NCBI GenBank assembly: GCA_013289665.1
Contig: JABCZN010000004.1
Coordinates: 124,001 to 188,000 of the forward strand
Source of the DNA: Acidobacteriota bacterium
GTDB lineage: Bacteria > Acidobacteriota > Terriglobia > Acidiferrales > UBA7541
Direction of reading: 5' to 3'
DNA length: 64,000 nucleotides
The notes under the pieces were generated by a model that made no database searches, was not told the origin of the DNA, and saw only the letters and a program-made list of their open reading frames with translations. Of this stretch, positions 16,310 through 24,975 are shown in pieces. How positions within the stretch are numbered: the stretch's first letter is position 1; each line of letters opens with the position of its first letter. The translations under genes and the position numbers were made by a program.

Positions 16310-17791
16310 CTATGAGAGCAGGCGGCGGACTATGTCGTTGACCGCTTGCGGATTGGCCTGGCCCTTGGTGGCTTTCATTACCTGGCCGACGAAGAATTTG
16401 AAGACGCCTTCGTTGCCGGATTTGAACTTGGCGACATTGTCGGGATTTTTCTCGATGACTTCGCGAGCTGCCTTTTCGATGACGTCGTCCGCGACCTGGG
16501 TGCCGAGGCCTTCGGCGGCGACGATTTCTGCAGCGGAGTGGCCGGTTTCGAACATAGCCGCAAAGACTTTCTTGCCGACCGCGCCGGTGATTTTTCCGGA
16601 GTCCACCAGCACGACGAGTTCGCCGAGAGCTGTGGGCTTGACCGGGCTTGCGGTGATTTCCTTGCCGGAGTCGTTCAGGCGGCGGAGCAGTTCCGTCTGC
16701 ATCCAGTTGGCCGTGGCTTTGCCGGGGGCACCTGCTTTCACAACCGATTCGAAATAGTCGGCGAGCTCTTCGGAGCCAGTGAGGACTTCGGCGTCGTAGG
16801 GCGTGATTGCGTACACGGAAACAAAACGGACGCGCTTGGCGCCGGGAAGTTCGGGCAGCGAGCGCAGAACTTCATCGCTCCAGGCTGGGCTGACGTGGAT
16901 CGGCAGGAGATCCGGCTCGGGGAAATAACGGTAGTCGTGGGCTTTTTCCTTGGAGCGCATGGAATCGGTACGATTGGCGGCCTGATTCCAGAGGCGCGTT
17001 TCCTGCGAAATGCGGCCGCCGGATTCGATGATCGCGACGTGGCGCTCGATTTCGTATTCGAGGGCTTTGGCGAGATAGCGGAATGAGTTGAGATTTTTTA
17101 CCTCCACCTTGGTGCCGAACTCTTCCGCCCCGCGGCGGCGGATGCTGACGTTGGCATCGCAACGGAGCGAGCCTTCCTCCATGTTGACGTCGCTGACCCC
17201 GGTGTAGAGAAGGATCTGGCGGAGGGTGGTGAGGTAGGCGTAGGCCTCATCGGGCGTGCGCAGATCCGGCTCGGAAACGATTTCACTGAGCGGGGTGCCG
17301 CAGCGGTTGAAATCAACGTAGGTTTTCTCGTCGGAGTGTGGAAAGCCGTCGTGAAGCGATTTACCGGCGTCTTCTTCGAGATGCAGGCGAGTGATGCCGA
17401 CGCGTTTTTTTTCACCCTGGACTTCTATTTCGAGCCAGCCGCCGGTGGCCAGGGGCAGTTCGTATTGCGAGATCTGGTAGCCCTTGGGCAGGTCGGGGTA
17501 AAAATAATTTTTGCGGGCGAAGCGGGAGTGCTCGTGCACGGTGCAGTTGATGGCTAGCGCGGCGCGCATGGCCATTTCGACGGCGCGCTTGTTGAGAACG
17601 GGGAGTGTGCCGGGGAGGCCGAGGCAGACCGGGCAGACGTTGGAGTTGGGCGGGTCGCCGAAGCGCGTGGAGCAGCCGCAGAAAATCTTTGTTTTGGTGA
17701 GGAGCTGGACGTGGACTTCCAGACCGATGACCGGCTCGTATTTGGCGAGGAGTTCGGGGGACATGGCGGATTCAGCGGCGAATTTCGTCAT
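16310..17791 (-). CDS. gatB: Asp-tRNA(Asn)/Glu-tRNA(Gln) amidotransferase subunit B
   Basis: 493 aa. It recognises misacylated Glu-tRNA(Gln) or Asp-tRNA(Asn) and activates it for amidation by the GatCAB complex. Clear family sequence: YEPVIGLEVHVQL, KIFCGCS and NVCPVCLGLPG (zinc-binding cysteines), FYPDLPKGYQISQYE, LHLEEDAGKS, DFNRCGTPLSEIVSEPD, and the C-terminal YqeY-like tail domain. The first ATG gives MTKFAAESAMSPELL; a later in-frame ATG at 17764 is possible. gatA and gatC are elsewhere. A TATAAT hexamer 13 bases upstream suggests it has its own promoter. Confidence 0.97.
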   Translation of the reverse strand: MTKFAAESAMSPELLAKYEPVIGLEVHVQLLTKTKIFCGCSTRFGDPPNSNVCPVCLGLPGTLPVLNKRAVEMAMRAALAINCTVHEHSRFARKNYFYPDLPKGYQISQYELPLATGGWLEIEVQGEKKRVGITRLHLEEDAGKSLHDGFPHSDEKTYVDFNRCGTPLSEIVSEPDLRTPDEAYAYLTTLRQILLYTGVSDVNMEEGSLRCDANVSIRRRGAEEFGTKVEVKNLNSFRYLAKALEYEIERHVAIIESGGRISQETRLWNQAANRTDSMRSKEKAHDYRYFPEPDLLPIHVSPAWSDEVLRSLPELPGAKRVRFVSVYAITPYDAEVLTGSEELADYFESVVKAGAPGKATANWMQTELLRRLNDSGKEITASPVKPTALGELVVLVDSGKITGAVGKKVFAAMFETGHSAAEIVAAEGLGTQVADDVIEKAAREVIEKNPDNVAKFKSGNEGVFKFFVGQVMKATKGQANPQAVNDIVRRLLS

Positions 17792-17803
17792 GGCGAAACT
17801 AGA

Positions 17804-17812
17804 ATTATAGCA
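17804..17812 (-). promoter_or_regulatory. gatB: Extended -10 promoter element for gatB
   Basis: On the minus strand TGCTATAAT occurs just ahead of gatB: a perfect TATAAT preceded by a TG extension, overlapping the end of the short Nudix ORF. No good -35 is seen at 17 bases, as is usual for extended -10 promoters. Transcription would begin about six bases before the first gatB ATG, or about 33 before the ATG at 17764. Confidence 0.5.
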
Positions 17813-18070
17813 TCACCGCGACTCGTTAAGGCCCGGCGGCAGGTGTTGACTAGTGTAAGCGCGAATGGCGTTGCGAGCTGCGACGCCGACCTCCTCGCGG
17901 GCTTCGCGAGCGGCGCATTCTTCGAGTGCCTCCAGAAAATCGCGTTTGCCGCCCACGATGCTCCAACAACCGGCCTCGGGTGGGCGGTTGCGCAACGTGA
18001 GCAGCACGCGGTCCAATTCGTCCACCAGCAGGACACCGACATCCACGCGAGGAACGCACGGTTCGTGCAT
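17813..18070 (-). CDS. Short Nudix hydrolase-like protein (probably truncated)
   Basis: 85 aa. The N-terminal strand RVDVGVLLVDELDRVLLTLR and a complete Nudix box are present: Gly-x5-Glu-x7-Arg-Glu-x-x-Glu-Glu-x-Gly-Val in KRDFLEALEECAAREAREEV. Nudix enzymes hydrolyse nucleoside diphosphates linked to another group and are normally 130-160 aa; here the C-terminal half of the fold is missing and the ORF stops 21 bases before gatB. The start is well marked by GAGGAG. It is either a decayed gene that keeps its start or a minimal form. It follows the DUF6580-like gene by nine bases and may be the last gene of the B12 transcript. Confidence 0.55.
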   Translation of the reverse strand: MHEPCVPRVDVGVLLVDELDRVLLTLRNRPPEAGCWSIVGGKRDFLEALEECAAREAREEVGVAARNAIRAYTSQHLPPGLNESR

Positions 18071-18079
18071 GGTAACTCC

Positions 18080-18637
18080 TCAATGAGCAGCATATCTCGC
18101 TGGTTCACTCAGTGCAGGAAGGAGCCTTTCGGCCAGCGCGAATATGCCAAAGAAAAGCGTGGTGTAGAGGGTGTCGCCAGCGAGGGTGTTGCCGAAGAGG
18201 GGCAAGCCCGCGAGGTAACAGGTGACCAGGCCAGCGGGAGTGTGCGGGTAGGTGCCGAATAGTTGCCAGGCAGCGAAGTTGGTGACGAGGAAGAATTGGA
18301 GAGCGCCGAGAAATATTGCGCCGCCGATCCGCAGGATACTGCGGCGATTTGCGAGCCAGGTGCCGATGAGCACACTTAGAAGGAAGCTGGCGTAGACGAC
18401 GGGAATGAGACGGTGGAGGCCGACGAAAATGTCGCCAGCGAAAAGGGCTACGAGCGGGAAAAGAAAAGCGATGCGGCGATCGCGAAACATCGCGCCGGAA
18501 AAAAGCGCCATGGCTCCGATGGGAGTGAAATTCCACGGATGCGGAACGATGCGCAGCACAGCGGCGAGCGTGATCATTACCGCAGCGAGAACGGCGCGAA
18601 GTAGGAAAGCGTGAGCGGACGATTTTTCCTGGAGCAT
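18080..18637 (-). CDS. DUF6580-like integral membrane protein in the B12 locus
   Basis: 185 aa with five or six hydrophobic helices and the family pattern RIVPHPWNFTPIGAMALFSG near residue 28, then PLVALFAGDIFVG. Size, topology and the Asp-Gly-rich loops recall ECF-transporter substrate-binding (S) components, but that is inference from shape. It sits eight bases after the DUF71 gene inside a locus made of btuFCD, btuB and DUF71, so a part in uptake or handling of B12 or a B12 precursor is plausible. No ECF ATPase or T component is seen. Confidence 0.7.
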   Translation of the reverse strand: MLQEKSSAHAFLLRAVLAAVMITLAAVLRIVPHPWNFTPIGAMALFSGAMFRDRRIAFLFPLVALFAGDIFVGLHRLIPVVYASFLLSVLIGTWLANRRSILRIGGAIFLGALQFFLVTNFAAWQLFGTYPHTPAGLVTCYLAGLPLFGNTLAGDTLYTTLFFGIFALAERLLPALSEPARYAAH

Positions 18638-18645
18638 GATTCGAG

Positions 18646-19335
18646 TCAGACCTCCTTAAGGGCTTTTTCTGGCAACAGATCGCGGAAGATGAAGGAATCG
18701 CGCTGGACAACTTCGCCGAGGGTAAAGTCGACGGGGCGCGAGAAGATCGGGCCGTCGAAGACGAAGGTGTGGAATTCGCCGTTTTCGCCGCAGGGATCGA
18801 CGCCGGCGGGGAGATCGGCGAAGAAGGAGGCATCGAGCTCGCGGCCGGCAAAACTTGGGTCGAGAACTTTGGAATCGATGCAGACGGCGACGGAGCGAAA
18901 TTGCGCGGCGTGAAATTCGCGGATTAGCTCGCAAGTGTTGCGTTTCCAGATGGGAAACAGGGCCTGCATCGCGACGCGAGAGAGATTTTCTTCGCGGTAG
19001 AGGCGGAGGTCTTCGAGGAAGATGTCGCCGAAGGCGACGCGGCGGATTCCCTGCTGGAAATACAAGAGCAGGGCTTCTTCCATGCGGGCTTCATAGAGCG
19101 GGTTGCCGCATTTTGGCGGGATGAAGACTTCGTGCAGCGGTAGGCGGAGGGATTCCGCCTGCCGCTGTAGAAGTTCGCGGCGGACGCCGTGCATGCTGAT
19201 GCGGTCGTAGCCTTCGGTCACGGTGGTGAGAAGGGCGGCGATGCGTACGTCGGTTTGCCGGAGCAGCGTGTGCAGCGCGAGGGCGCTGTCTTTGCCACCG
19301 CTCCAGCAGAAGAGGATGGGTTCAGCTGGAGACAT
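18646..19335 (-). CDS. DUF71/COG2102 ATP-binding protein, B12-linked subgroup
   Basis: 229 aa of the adenine nucleotide alpha-hydrolase fold. The PP-loop is FCWSGGKDS (residues 9-17). The C-terminal DUF71 signature VDPCGENGEFHTF is intact. Archaeal and eukaryotic homologues are diphthine-ammonia ligases, but bacteria lack diphthamide. A bacterial subgroup next to cobalamin transport genes has been predicted by comparative genomics to act in B12 salvage, probably on the amide side chains of the corrin ring. Here the start overlaps the btuB stop by one base (TGATG), which supports membership in that subgroup and co-expression under the cobalamin riboswitch. Confidence 0.85.
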   Translation of the reverse strand: MSPAEPILFCWSGGKDSALALHTLLRQTDVRIAALLTTVTEGYDRISMHGVRRELLQRQAESLRLPLHEVFIPPKCGNPLYEARMEEALLLYFQQGIRRVAFGDIFLEDLRLYREENLSRVAMQALFPIWKRNTCELIREFHAAQFRSVAVCIDSKVLDPSFAGRELDASFFADLPAGVDPCGENGEFHTFVFDGPIFSRPVDFTLGEVVQRDSFIFRDLLPEKALKEV

Positions 19336-21527
19336 CAGTTTCTTCCGGTGAAGGCGTAGCGCAGGCCCAACATGTAGTAGCGGCCCAGCGCGGGATAACC
19401 GAAGGCGTCCTGGTATTGCTTATCGAAAAGGTTAATGGCGCGAGCAGTGACAGACAATCCGTGGGTCAAGTTGTATTTCACGGCCATGTCGAAGCGGGCG
19501 TAGCCAGGATCCTTAGTGGGCTGAGGATTGATGAAATTCGAATCGGTGCGGACTCCGGTGAAGTAACCAATGAAATTCCAGTTCACGCGGGCGTAGTCGA
19601 TGTTGAGACCAAAGGATCCGGAGTTGACCGGGCGGCGAACCAGGTGGTTGCCCGGTTCGAGTGATGGGTCGAAGGTGTTGGGAGACTTGAGGACGCGAGA
19701 GTTGTCGTAGGTGTAGTTTCCGTTCACGAAGAGCCATTTGCGAAAACGGACTTCCGAAGTGACGTTAGTGCCGCGCGCGATGGCCAGGTCCGTGTTGAAA
19801 TAGGTGCCCGTTCCGAACGGGCACGATAAGGTGGATCCCCCCGAGGCAAAGCTGACAACGTCGTAAAAGCGCGTGTAGAAATAATCGGCGGAAACTTTCC
19901 ATCGGTCGGAGGCGAGTTTCTGATCGAAACCAGTGGTCCAGCCCTTGCTTGCTTCGGGTTTGAGATCGGGATTTCCCGGGAAGCAGGGATCGGTGCCAAA
20001 GGTTTGATCGAAGCGCGGTTCCTTGATGCCCTGGCCGTAAAAGGCGTGGTAGCGTGTGTCACCGAAGAATCCTTTGCCGTAGCGCAACGCGTAGGAACCG
20101 CCTACGCGGGGAACGAAGCGCGTGCCAAAGCTGGCGTTTGCCTCGACACGCCCTCCAAAGTCCAGGGTGAGGCGGGAAATGGGAGTATAGCGGAAGTCGA
20201 GATAACCGGCCTGATTGTTGCGGCGGAGGTGGCCCGGAAGGACAAAATTGATGCCGGCGTTTTCAACTTCGTACTGGTAGCCGGCTGTGGCGATAAAGTT
20301 GCGCGTGACATAGCTTGATTGCGCGTTGACGGCCGCGCGATTGAAGCTGAGCACGGAGTCAAATGGAAAAGTGTCGCCCGGATTCGCGAAGCTGCGCTGG
20401 CGGGTATAGGAATCCGTGCCGATGAGCTGGTGGTGCCAGTGCGAGCCGGAAGTGAATTCCCAACGGGCGTTGGCGGAAAAAATCTTCTGGCCATAGCCCT
20501 GGAAAAGATCGGGCGGGCCCTGCAGCGTGGGACCGGGAATGCCCGCGTCGCTGGTGTTGTTGCGAAGGGAGAGGTGGAGCTGATTGGTGTTGGAAAAAGC
20601 GTAGCCGAAATTTCCCGACAGGGTGCGATTTACGAAATAGTCGTTGGGTCCCTGGCCGTCGGTCTGGAAATAGGCGGCTGCGGCAGAGTAATCGAATTTG
20701 CCGACGAGCCCGCTGAGGTCCGCGCCTCCGCGACCGGACGAAAAATTGCCGCCTTCGGAATAGGCGGTGAACGCAGGTACGCGGGTATCCCCGCGGTGCG
20801 TGAAGAGCTGGACGACGCCAGAGACGGCGTCGCTGCCGTAGATAGCGCTTTCCGCGCCGCGCACGATTTCGACCTTGTCGATGTTTTCGGTGGTGAGGCT
20901 GGAAAAATCCACCATGCTGCCCGGCGGATTGATGGGCGTGCCGTCAACGAGGACTTTGGTGAAGTTGGAATTGCCGCCGTTCAGGAATAGGGAGGCGGTG
21001 CCACCGAAAGGTCCCGTGCGGCCGACGGCGATGCCGGGGGAAAATTCCAGAAGCTCCGGCAGGGAAACGGCCTGGCGATCGTCGATGGTTTCGCGGGAGA
21101 TGACGTCGGTGGGCGCGGTGGTTTGCTGCACAGGGGTTGGAACGGATTGCGCGGTTACGATGACGCTGTCGGAGAGCAGTTCGAGGTCGAGGTGAAGATT
21201 CAGAACGCGGGATTCGCCTGACGCGATAGTGAGAACGATTTCGCGCGCGGCGAAGGAAGCGCGGGAGAACCGCAGGCGATAGCGGCCCGCGGGCAGAGAA
21301 AGGGAGTAAGCGCCGTCGGTCGAAGAAATGGCGGAAACGGCTTGGCCGACAGAAGAAGCTTCGGGCTGCGCGGTGATCCGGACTTCGCCGACGGGCGCGC
21401 CGGATGGATCGGTCAGCGTGCCGGCGAGAGTGGCTTTGTTGCTTTGGGATTGCGGTGCGGCTTTGGAGCTGACAGCGGGAACAAAGAATGCGGCGAGCAA
21501 AGAGAGTATAGCGATTGTGTTTTTCAT
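19335..21527 (-). CDS. btuB: TonB-dependent outer membrane vitamin B12 receptor
   Basis: 730 aa. Signal peptide (about 1-24), a carboxypeptidase-regulatory-like beta domain (about 32-115), a TonB box (DSVIVTAQ, about 120-127), a plug domain (about 128-240, with DVISRETIDD and VEIVRGAESAIYGSDA) and a 22-strand barrel ending in LGLRYAFTGRN with a near-terminal aromatic. B12 is assigned from context: a cobalamin riboswitch leader directly upstream, btuFCD next to it and a DUF71 gene behind. The extra N-terminal domain is common in Acidobacteria and Bacteroidetes receptors. GGAGG lies five bases before the ATG, directly after a GCTCCC/GGGAGC hairpin that could help control translation. Confidence 0.9.
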   Translation of the reverse strand: MKNTIAILSLLAAFFVPAVSSKAAPQSQSNKATLAGTLTDPSGAPVGEVRITAQPEASSVGQAVSAISSTDGAYSLSLPAGRYRLRFSRASFAAREIVLTIASGESRVLNLHLDLELLSDSVIVTAQSVPTPVQQTTAPTDVISRETIDDRQAVSLPELLEFSPGIAVGRTGPFGGTASLFLNGGNSNFTKVLVDGTPINPPGSMVDFSSLTTENIDKVEIVRGAESAIYGSDAVSGVVQLFTHRGDTRVPAFTAYSEGGNFSSGRGGADLSGLVGKFDYSAAAAYFQTDGQGPNDYFVNRTLSGNFGYAFSNTNQLHLSLRNNTSDAGIPGPTLQGPPDLFQGYGQKIFSANARWEFTSGSHWHHQLIGTDSYTRQRSFANPGDTFPFDSVLSFNRAAVNAQSSYVTRNFIATAGYQYEVENAGINFVLPGHLRRNNQAGYLDFRYTPISRLTLDFGGRVEANASFGTRFVPRVGGSYALRYGKGFFGDTRYHAFYGQGIKEPRFDQTFGTDPCFPGNPDLKPEASKGWTTGFDQKLASDRWKVSADYFYTRFYDVVSFASGGSTLSCPFGTGTYFNTDLAIARGTNVTSEVRFRKWLFVNGNYTYDNSRVLKSPNTFDPSLEPGNHLVRRPVNSGSFGLNIDYARVNWNFIGYFTGVRTDSNFINPQPTKDPGYARFDMAVKYNLTHGLSVTARAINLFDKQYQDAFGYPALGRYYMLGLRYAFTGRN

Positions 21528-21596
21528 GATTCCTCCGCTCCCTCACGCGCGGGAGCTTGAAGGTTGGCCGGTGCAAAGAGGCTTGCACGGGCTGCA

Positions 21597-21814
21597 GACT
21601 TCGCCGGTCTCCTGGCTTGGCGAAAAGGAACTCTGGGTGGACGTAGCGGCCTGAAGCTTGCCGCTACTTCGGGCCGATCTGAAGATCGGCCACCACTGAG
21701 TTCACTCGCTGCCTTCCCGTAGCGGAAATTGGCTACAGTGGCTGGCGAGCCGTACATTCGCCTTACAGTCGCGCGGCGGCGACGGTGTTACACCGTCTTC
21801 CCGAGCACGAAGTC
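21597..21814 (-). ncRNA. Cobalamin riboswitch upstream of btuB (full-size type)
   Basis: On the minus strand the leader has the core GGGAAGACGGTGTAA...ACTGT (near 21804-21766), a second GGGAAG (near 21720), and the B12 box AGCCAGGAGACCGGCG at 21602-21618. GACTTCG at 21808-21814 pairs perfectly with CGAAGTC at 21597-21603 to close the P1 stem, giving about 218 bases with extra peripheral helices. About 70 bases and two small hairpins separate it from btuB, with no T-run, so control is probably at translation initiation. Confidence 0.9.
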
Positions 21815-21870
21815 CGCGGTTGTTGTGGTGGGGCAGAGCCCGCTGTGGGTTAAGGATGTCGGAGGCGCGA

Positions 21871-21889
21871 GGCCTGTCTGCGACAGGCC
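21871..21889 (-). terminator. Perfect hairpin between btuD and the btuB riboswitch
   Basis: GGCCTGTC and GACAGGCC form an eight-pair stem with a three-base loop, about 30 bases after the btuD stop. No T-tract follows. It may protect or end the btuFCD message. I see no convincing separate promoter for the btuB leader nearby. Confidence 0.35.
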
Positions 21890-21919
21890 AGCCCCCCGTT
21901 GGGGTGGACAAGGAAACTT

Positions 21920-22771
21920 CTACTTATTTGTAAAAAGCGTCACGCGCGGTCGACCGGAAGGAGTTATCTCCACAGAAAGCGGCGCTTGAAAAACCTGTTC
22001 GAGAATTTCACGCTGGAGCACCGTTGCCGGCGGACCAACGCGAAGACATTTTCCCCTCTGCAAAAGCACGACCTGGTCGGCGTATTCTCCCGCGAGATTG
22101 AGCTCGTGGGTAACGACGACGACGGTGTAGCGATTCTGCGCGGCCAAGCGGCGCAGGGATTCGAGCAGATCCACCTGTGCGCCGATATCGAGGTGCAGCG
22201 TCGGTTCATCGAGAAGCAGCAGAAGCGGCTGCTGGGCGAGGGCGCGCGCGAGAATGACGCGCTGCTTTTCGCCGCCGGAAATTTTGTCCATCCAGCGATC
22301 GGCGAGTTGCGTGGCGCCGACTTGCGCGATCGCGTTGTTGGCGATGAGGATGTCTTCCTCGGATTCGAAGCGGAGGCCGCCGCCATAGGGATGGCGGCCC
22401 TGCATGACGAATTCCCAGGCGCGGGATGGGAAAAGCAAGCGGCTTTCCTGCTGGACGAGAGCGATGCGCTGGGCGCGGGTCTTGACCGGAAGAGAATGCG
22501 TTTCAAAACCGTTGAGAAAAATTCGACCAGACAGGGGCAGGAGCGCGCCGGAGATGAGTTTTAGGAGCGTCGATTTGCCGCTGGCGTTGGGGCCAAGAAT
22601 GGCGACGAGTTCGCCGGGCTTGGCCTGGAAGCTCATCGCTTCGAGCGTGAACAGCGGCGCCTGCGAAGGATTCGGCGCGTAGGCGTAGCTGACCTGCTCG
22701 ACGCTGAGGCGGACGTCGGGGGTGGCACGCGAGGCGTCTCCAGGAAGCGGGTGACGAAGCGCGCTGCTCAT
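21920..22771 (-). CDS. btuD: Vitamin B12 ABC transporter ATPase
   Basis: 283 aa from the ATG at 22771, which overlaps the btuC stop as ATGA. Walker A is GPNASGKST (residues 60-68), the Q-loop region is VQQESRLLF, the ABC signature is ISGGEKQR and Walker B is LLLLLDEPT, with a switch His in VVVTHEL. It powers BtuC-mediated import of cobalamin delivered by BtuF. A longer frame upstream to 22915 lies inside btuC and is not used. FecE/BtuD-type family placement is clear; B12 specificity is from the riboswitches and neighbours. Confidence 0.92.
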   Translation of the reverse strand: MSSALRHPLPGDASRATPDVRLSVEQVSYAYAPNPSQAPLFTLEAMSFQAKPGELVAILGPNASGKSTLLKLISGALLPLSGRIFLNGFETHSLPVKTRAQRIALVQQESRLLFPSRAWEFVMQGRHPYGGGLRFESEEDILIANNAIAQVGATQLADRWMDKISGGEKQRVILARALAQQPLLLLLDEPTLHLDIGAQVDLLESLRRLAAQNRYTVVVVTHELNLAGEYADQVVLLQRGKCLRVGPPATVLQREILEQVFQAPLSVEITPSGRPRVTLFTNK

Positions 22772-23808
22772 GCGATTCTCCGGCGAAGCAAATAGATGAA
22801 CAGGGGCGCGCCGGCCAGGGCGGTCACGGCTCCGACAGGCAAATCGGTGGGAGAAGTGACGGTGCGGGCGAGCGTGTCCGCGACCAGCAATGCAATGGCG
22901 CCCCCGAGCGCACAAGCAGGAATGAGCATGCGATGGTCGGAGCCGAAGATGAGCCGCATGACGTGGGGAACAAGCAAGCCGACGTAGCCGATTGTGCCGC
23001 TGACGCTGACGGCAAGGCCAGTGAGTATGGATGCGGCGATATAGACGACGATGCGGACGCGCGGCACGTCCACGCCGAGATGCATGGCTTCTTTTTCGCC
23101 GGCAAGGAGAAGATTGAGGTCGGAGGCGGTGGTATAGATCGCGCCGGCCGCGATGATGAAGCCGAACGACAGGAGGTATTGCAGACTGCGGGGTTGCGGG
23201 GTGGAAAGATCACCCATGAACCAGAAGGCGCTGCCGCGGAGATTGTTGCCAGAAAGCGTGGTCATGAGAAACATGATGACGGCCTGGAGGAAAGAAGCGG
23301 TGATGATGCCGCCGAGGAGGAGCGTGGTGCTGTCAATCTGGCCGTCGCGGCGGCCGAGGATGTAGACAGCCGCGATGGTGACCGCAGCGCCAAGGAACGC
23401 GCCGACCGGAGTGATCAGTCCGGCCATTTCGGGGGAAAGACTCAGATGGCTTTCGACGATGAGAGCCACAATGGAGCCCAGAGCCGCGCCGGAGGAGATG
23501 CCGAGAACATAAGGATCGGCCAGAGGATTGCGAAGCAGGGCCTGGAAGCTGACGCCGGCCACAGAAAGAGAAGCGCCGACGAAAATCGCGAGGACGATAC
23601 GCGGCAAGCGAATGCCCAGGACGATCATACCGTAGTCGCTGGAAAGAGAACTGGTGCGGTGAAGCAGGACGCTAATCAGGTCTTTGCCGAGGCCATAGAG
23701 GGAAACCTGGACGGCGCCGAGTTTCATGGCCACCACAACGACAGCGAAGAGAATGAGAGCGAGAAGGCCGCAGCGCAACAGGAGGCGAGTGAGTGTCAAC
23801 GGGCGCAT
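22768..23808 (-). CDS. btuC: Vitamin B12 ABC transporter permease
   Basis: 346-aa FecCD/BtuC-family inner membrane permease with about ten helices. Family marks are VLGIRLPRIVLAIFVGASL, ALLRNPLADPYVLGISSGA, GTIGYVGLLVPHVMR and the C-terminal PVGAVTALAGAPLFIYLL. Its ATG lies inside the last 13 bases of btuF and its stop overlaps the btuD start, so btuF-btuC-btuD are translationally coupled and the subunits made together. Confidence 0.94.
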   Translation of the reverse strand: MRPLTLTRLLLRCGLLALILFAVVVVAMKLGAVQVSLYGLGKDLISVLLHRTSSLSSDYGMIVLGIRLPRIVLAIFVGASLSVAGVSFQALLRNPLADPYVLGISSGAALGSIVALIVESHLSLSPEMAGLITPVGAFLGAAVTIAAVYILGRRDGQIDSTTLLLGGIITASFLQAVIMFLMTTLSGNNLRGSAFWFMGDLSTPQPRSLQYLLSFGFIIAAGAIYTTASDLNLLLAGEKEAMHLGVDVPRVRIVVYIAASILTGLAVSVSGTIGYVGLLVPHVMRLIFGSDHRMLIPACALGGAIALLVADTLARTVTSPTDLPVGAVTALAGAPLFIYLLRRRIA

Positions 23809-24866
23809 GCAAGCTCCACAGTCGAGGGTTGCGAGCTAGGAGTCATGTGGGCCGGCGCTGCCGCAGGGGCAGCAGGCGGCGTCGCGGGAGCGGCGGGCTT
23901 TTCAGGAGCGGGCGATTCCTGAAACGCGGCGGGATGAAGCTGGCGCGCAAGATCTTCGATGGCGGAGACAATGCGGGGAGCCGGACGGTTGACGGCGTCG
24001 CTGATTACGGCGAAGCGACGATTGCGCACGGCATCGAGGAGCTGCCAACTAGGGAGGCTCGCGAGCGAATCGAAATCGCGCGCGGCGGAATCCGCATGCG
24101 AGGCGGCGAAGACCAGGTAATCGGGTTGCAGGCGCACGACTTCTTCGAGGTTCATCTGCGGCCAGTCTTGGGAGGCGTCCACGATGCTCGCGGCATCGGC
24201 TTTGCGTAGCGCATCGGCGATGAAAGTGTTTCTGCCGACGGAAATGAGCGGGTGGGTCCATACGATAAAGAGAACGCGGCTGGGCGGGAGGGCTTCGAGT
24301 CTGGAATGGAGTGCCGCGAGGCGAGCCTGGAGTTCGGCAGTTAGCGATTTCCCGGTTTCGGAGACGCCGAGGAGGTCGGCGAGTTTTTGCGTAGTGGAGA
24401 GAATGTCGTCGACATTACGTGCGTGGGTGGCATAGGCGGGGATGCCCAGGGCGTCGAGAGCCCGGACGGTCTCGAGGCGATTGATTTCCTTGGTAACGAG
24501 AACAAGATCCGGATGGAGCGCGGCAATCTCTTCGAGATTGGGATTCACAATGCCGCCGACTTTCCTTTTCTTTTGCGCGTCGGGAGGATAGTCGCAGTAG
24601 TCGGTGTCGCCGACGAGGCGATCCTGGACCCCGAGGGCATAAAGCGTTTCTGTCAGGCTGGGCGCGAGGGAAACGATGCGCGAGGGGAGCAGCGGGACGC
24701 GAACGGTGCGGCCGGATTCGTCGACGACTTCGCGCATGGCAGGCGATGGGGCGGAGGCCGGGGCGGGCGCGGAGGACTGCGCGCGGAGCTGCCAGGCGCC
24801 TAGCAAGAGCAGGGCTGCGCCGAAAATGCGGGCGCGACGCAAGGCATTGGCAATACTGTGGTGCAC
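23796..24866 (-). CDS. btuF: Cobalamin-binding periplasmic protein
   Basis: About 356 aa. The GTG at 24866 is chosen because AGGGGAG lies ahead of it and because the longer frame up to 25082 would run back through the riboswitch and terminator. A signal peptide (FGAALLLLGAWQLRAQ) is followed by a class III solute-binding fold: RIVSLAPSLTETLYALG, VGDTDYCDYP, VGGIVNPNLEEIAALHPDLVL and VWTHPLISVG. A Pro/Ala-rich tail of about 35 residues at the C-terminus is unusual. It hands B12 to BtuCD. Control is by the upstream cobalamin riboswitch/attenuator. Confidence 0.88.
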   Translation of the reverse strand: MHHSIANALRRARIFGAALLLLGAWQLRAQSSAPAPASAPSPAMREVVDESGRTVRVPLLPSRIVSLAPSLTETLYALGVQDRLVGDTDYCDYPPDAQKKRKVGGIVNPNLEEIAALHPDLVLVTKEINRLETVRALDALGIPAYATHARNVDDILSTTQKLADLLGVSETGKSLTAELQARLAALHSRLEALPPSRVLFIVWTHPLISVGRNTFIADALRKADAASIVDASQDWPQMNLEEVVRLQPDYLVFAASHADSAARDFDSLASLPSWQLLDAVRNRRFAVISDAVNRPAPRIVSAIEDLARQLHPAAFQESPAPEKPAAPATPPAAPAAAPAHMTPSSQPSTVELACAR

Positions 24867-24901
24867 GAATCTCCCCTGACGAAGGTGCCGCGAGAAATCT
24901 G

Positions 24902-24929
24902 AAAATAAAAAACCCGGCGAGAGGCCGGG
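24902..24929 (-). terminator. Rho-independent terminator of the btuF riboswitch
   Basis: CCCGGC and GCCGGG form a stem with a five-base loop, followed on the minus strand by TTTTTTATTTT, 36 bases ahead of the btuF start. GCGAGAGG at 24948-24955 (minus strand) is exactly complementary to CCTCTCGC in this hairpin (24917-24924) and can form the competing antiterminator. This is a transcription-attenuation switch. Confidence 0.85.
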
Positions 24930-24975
24930 GTCGTACTGGAGGCGTACCCTCTCGCGAAGTAGGCGCAACCACGAT

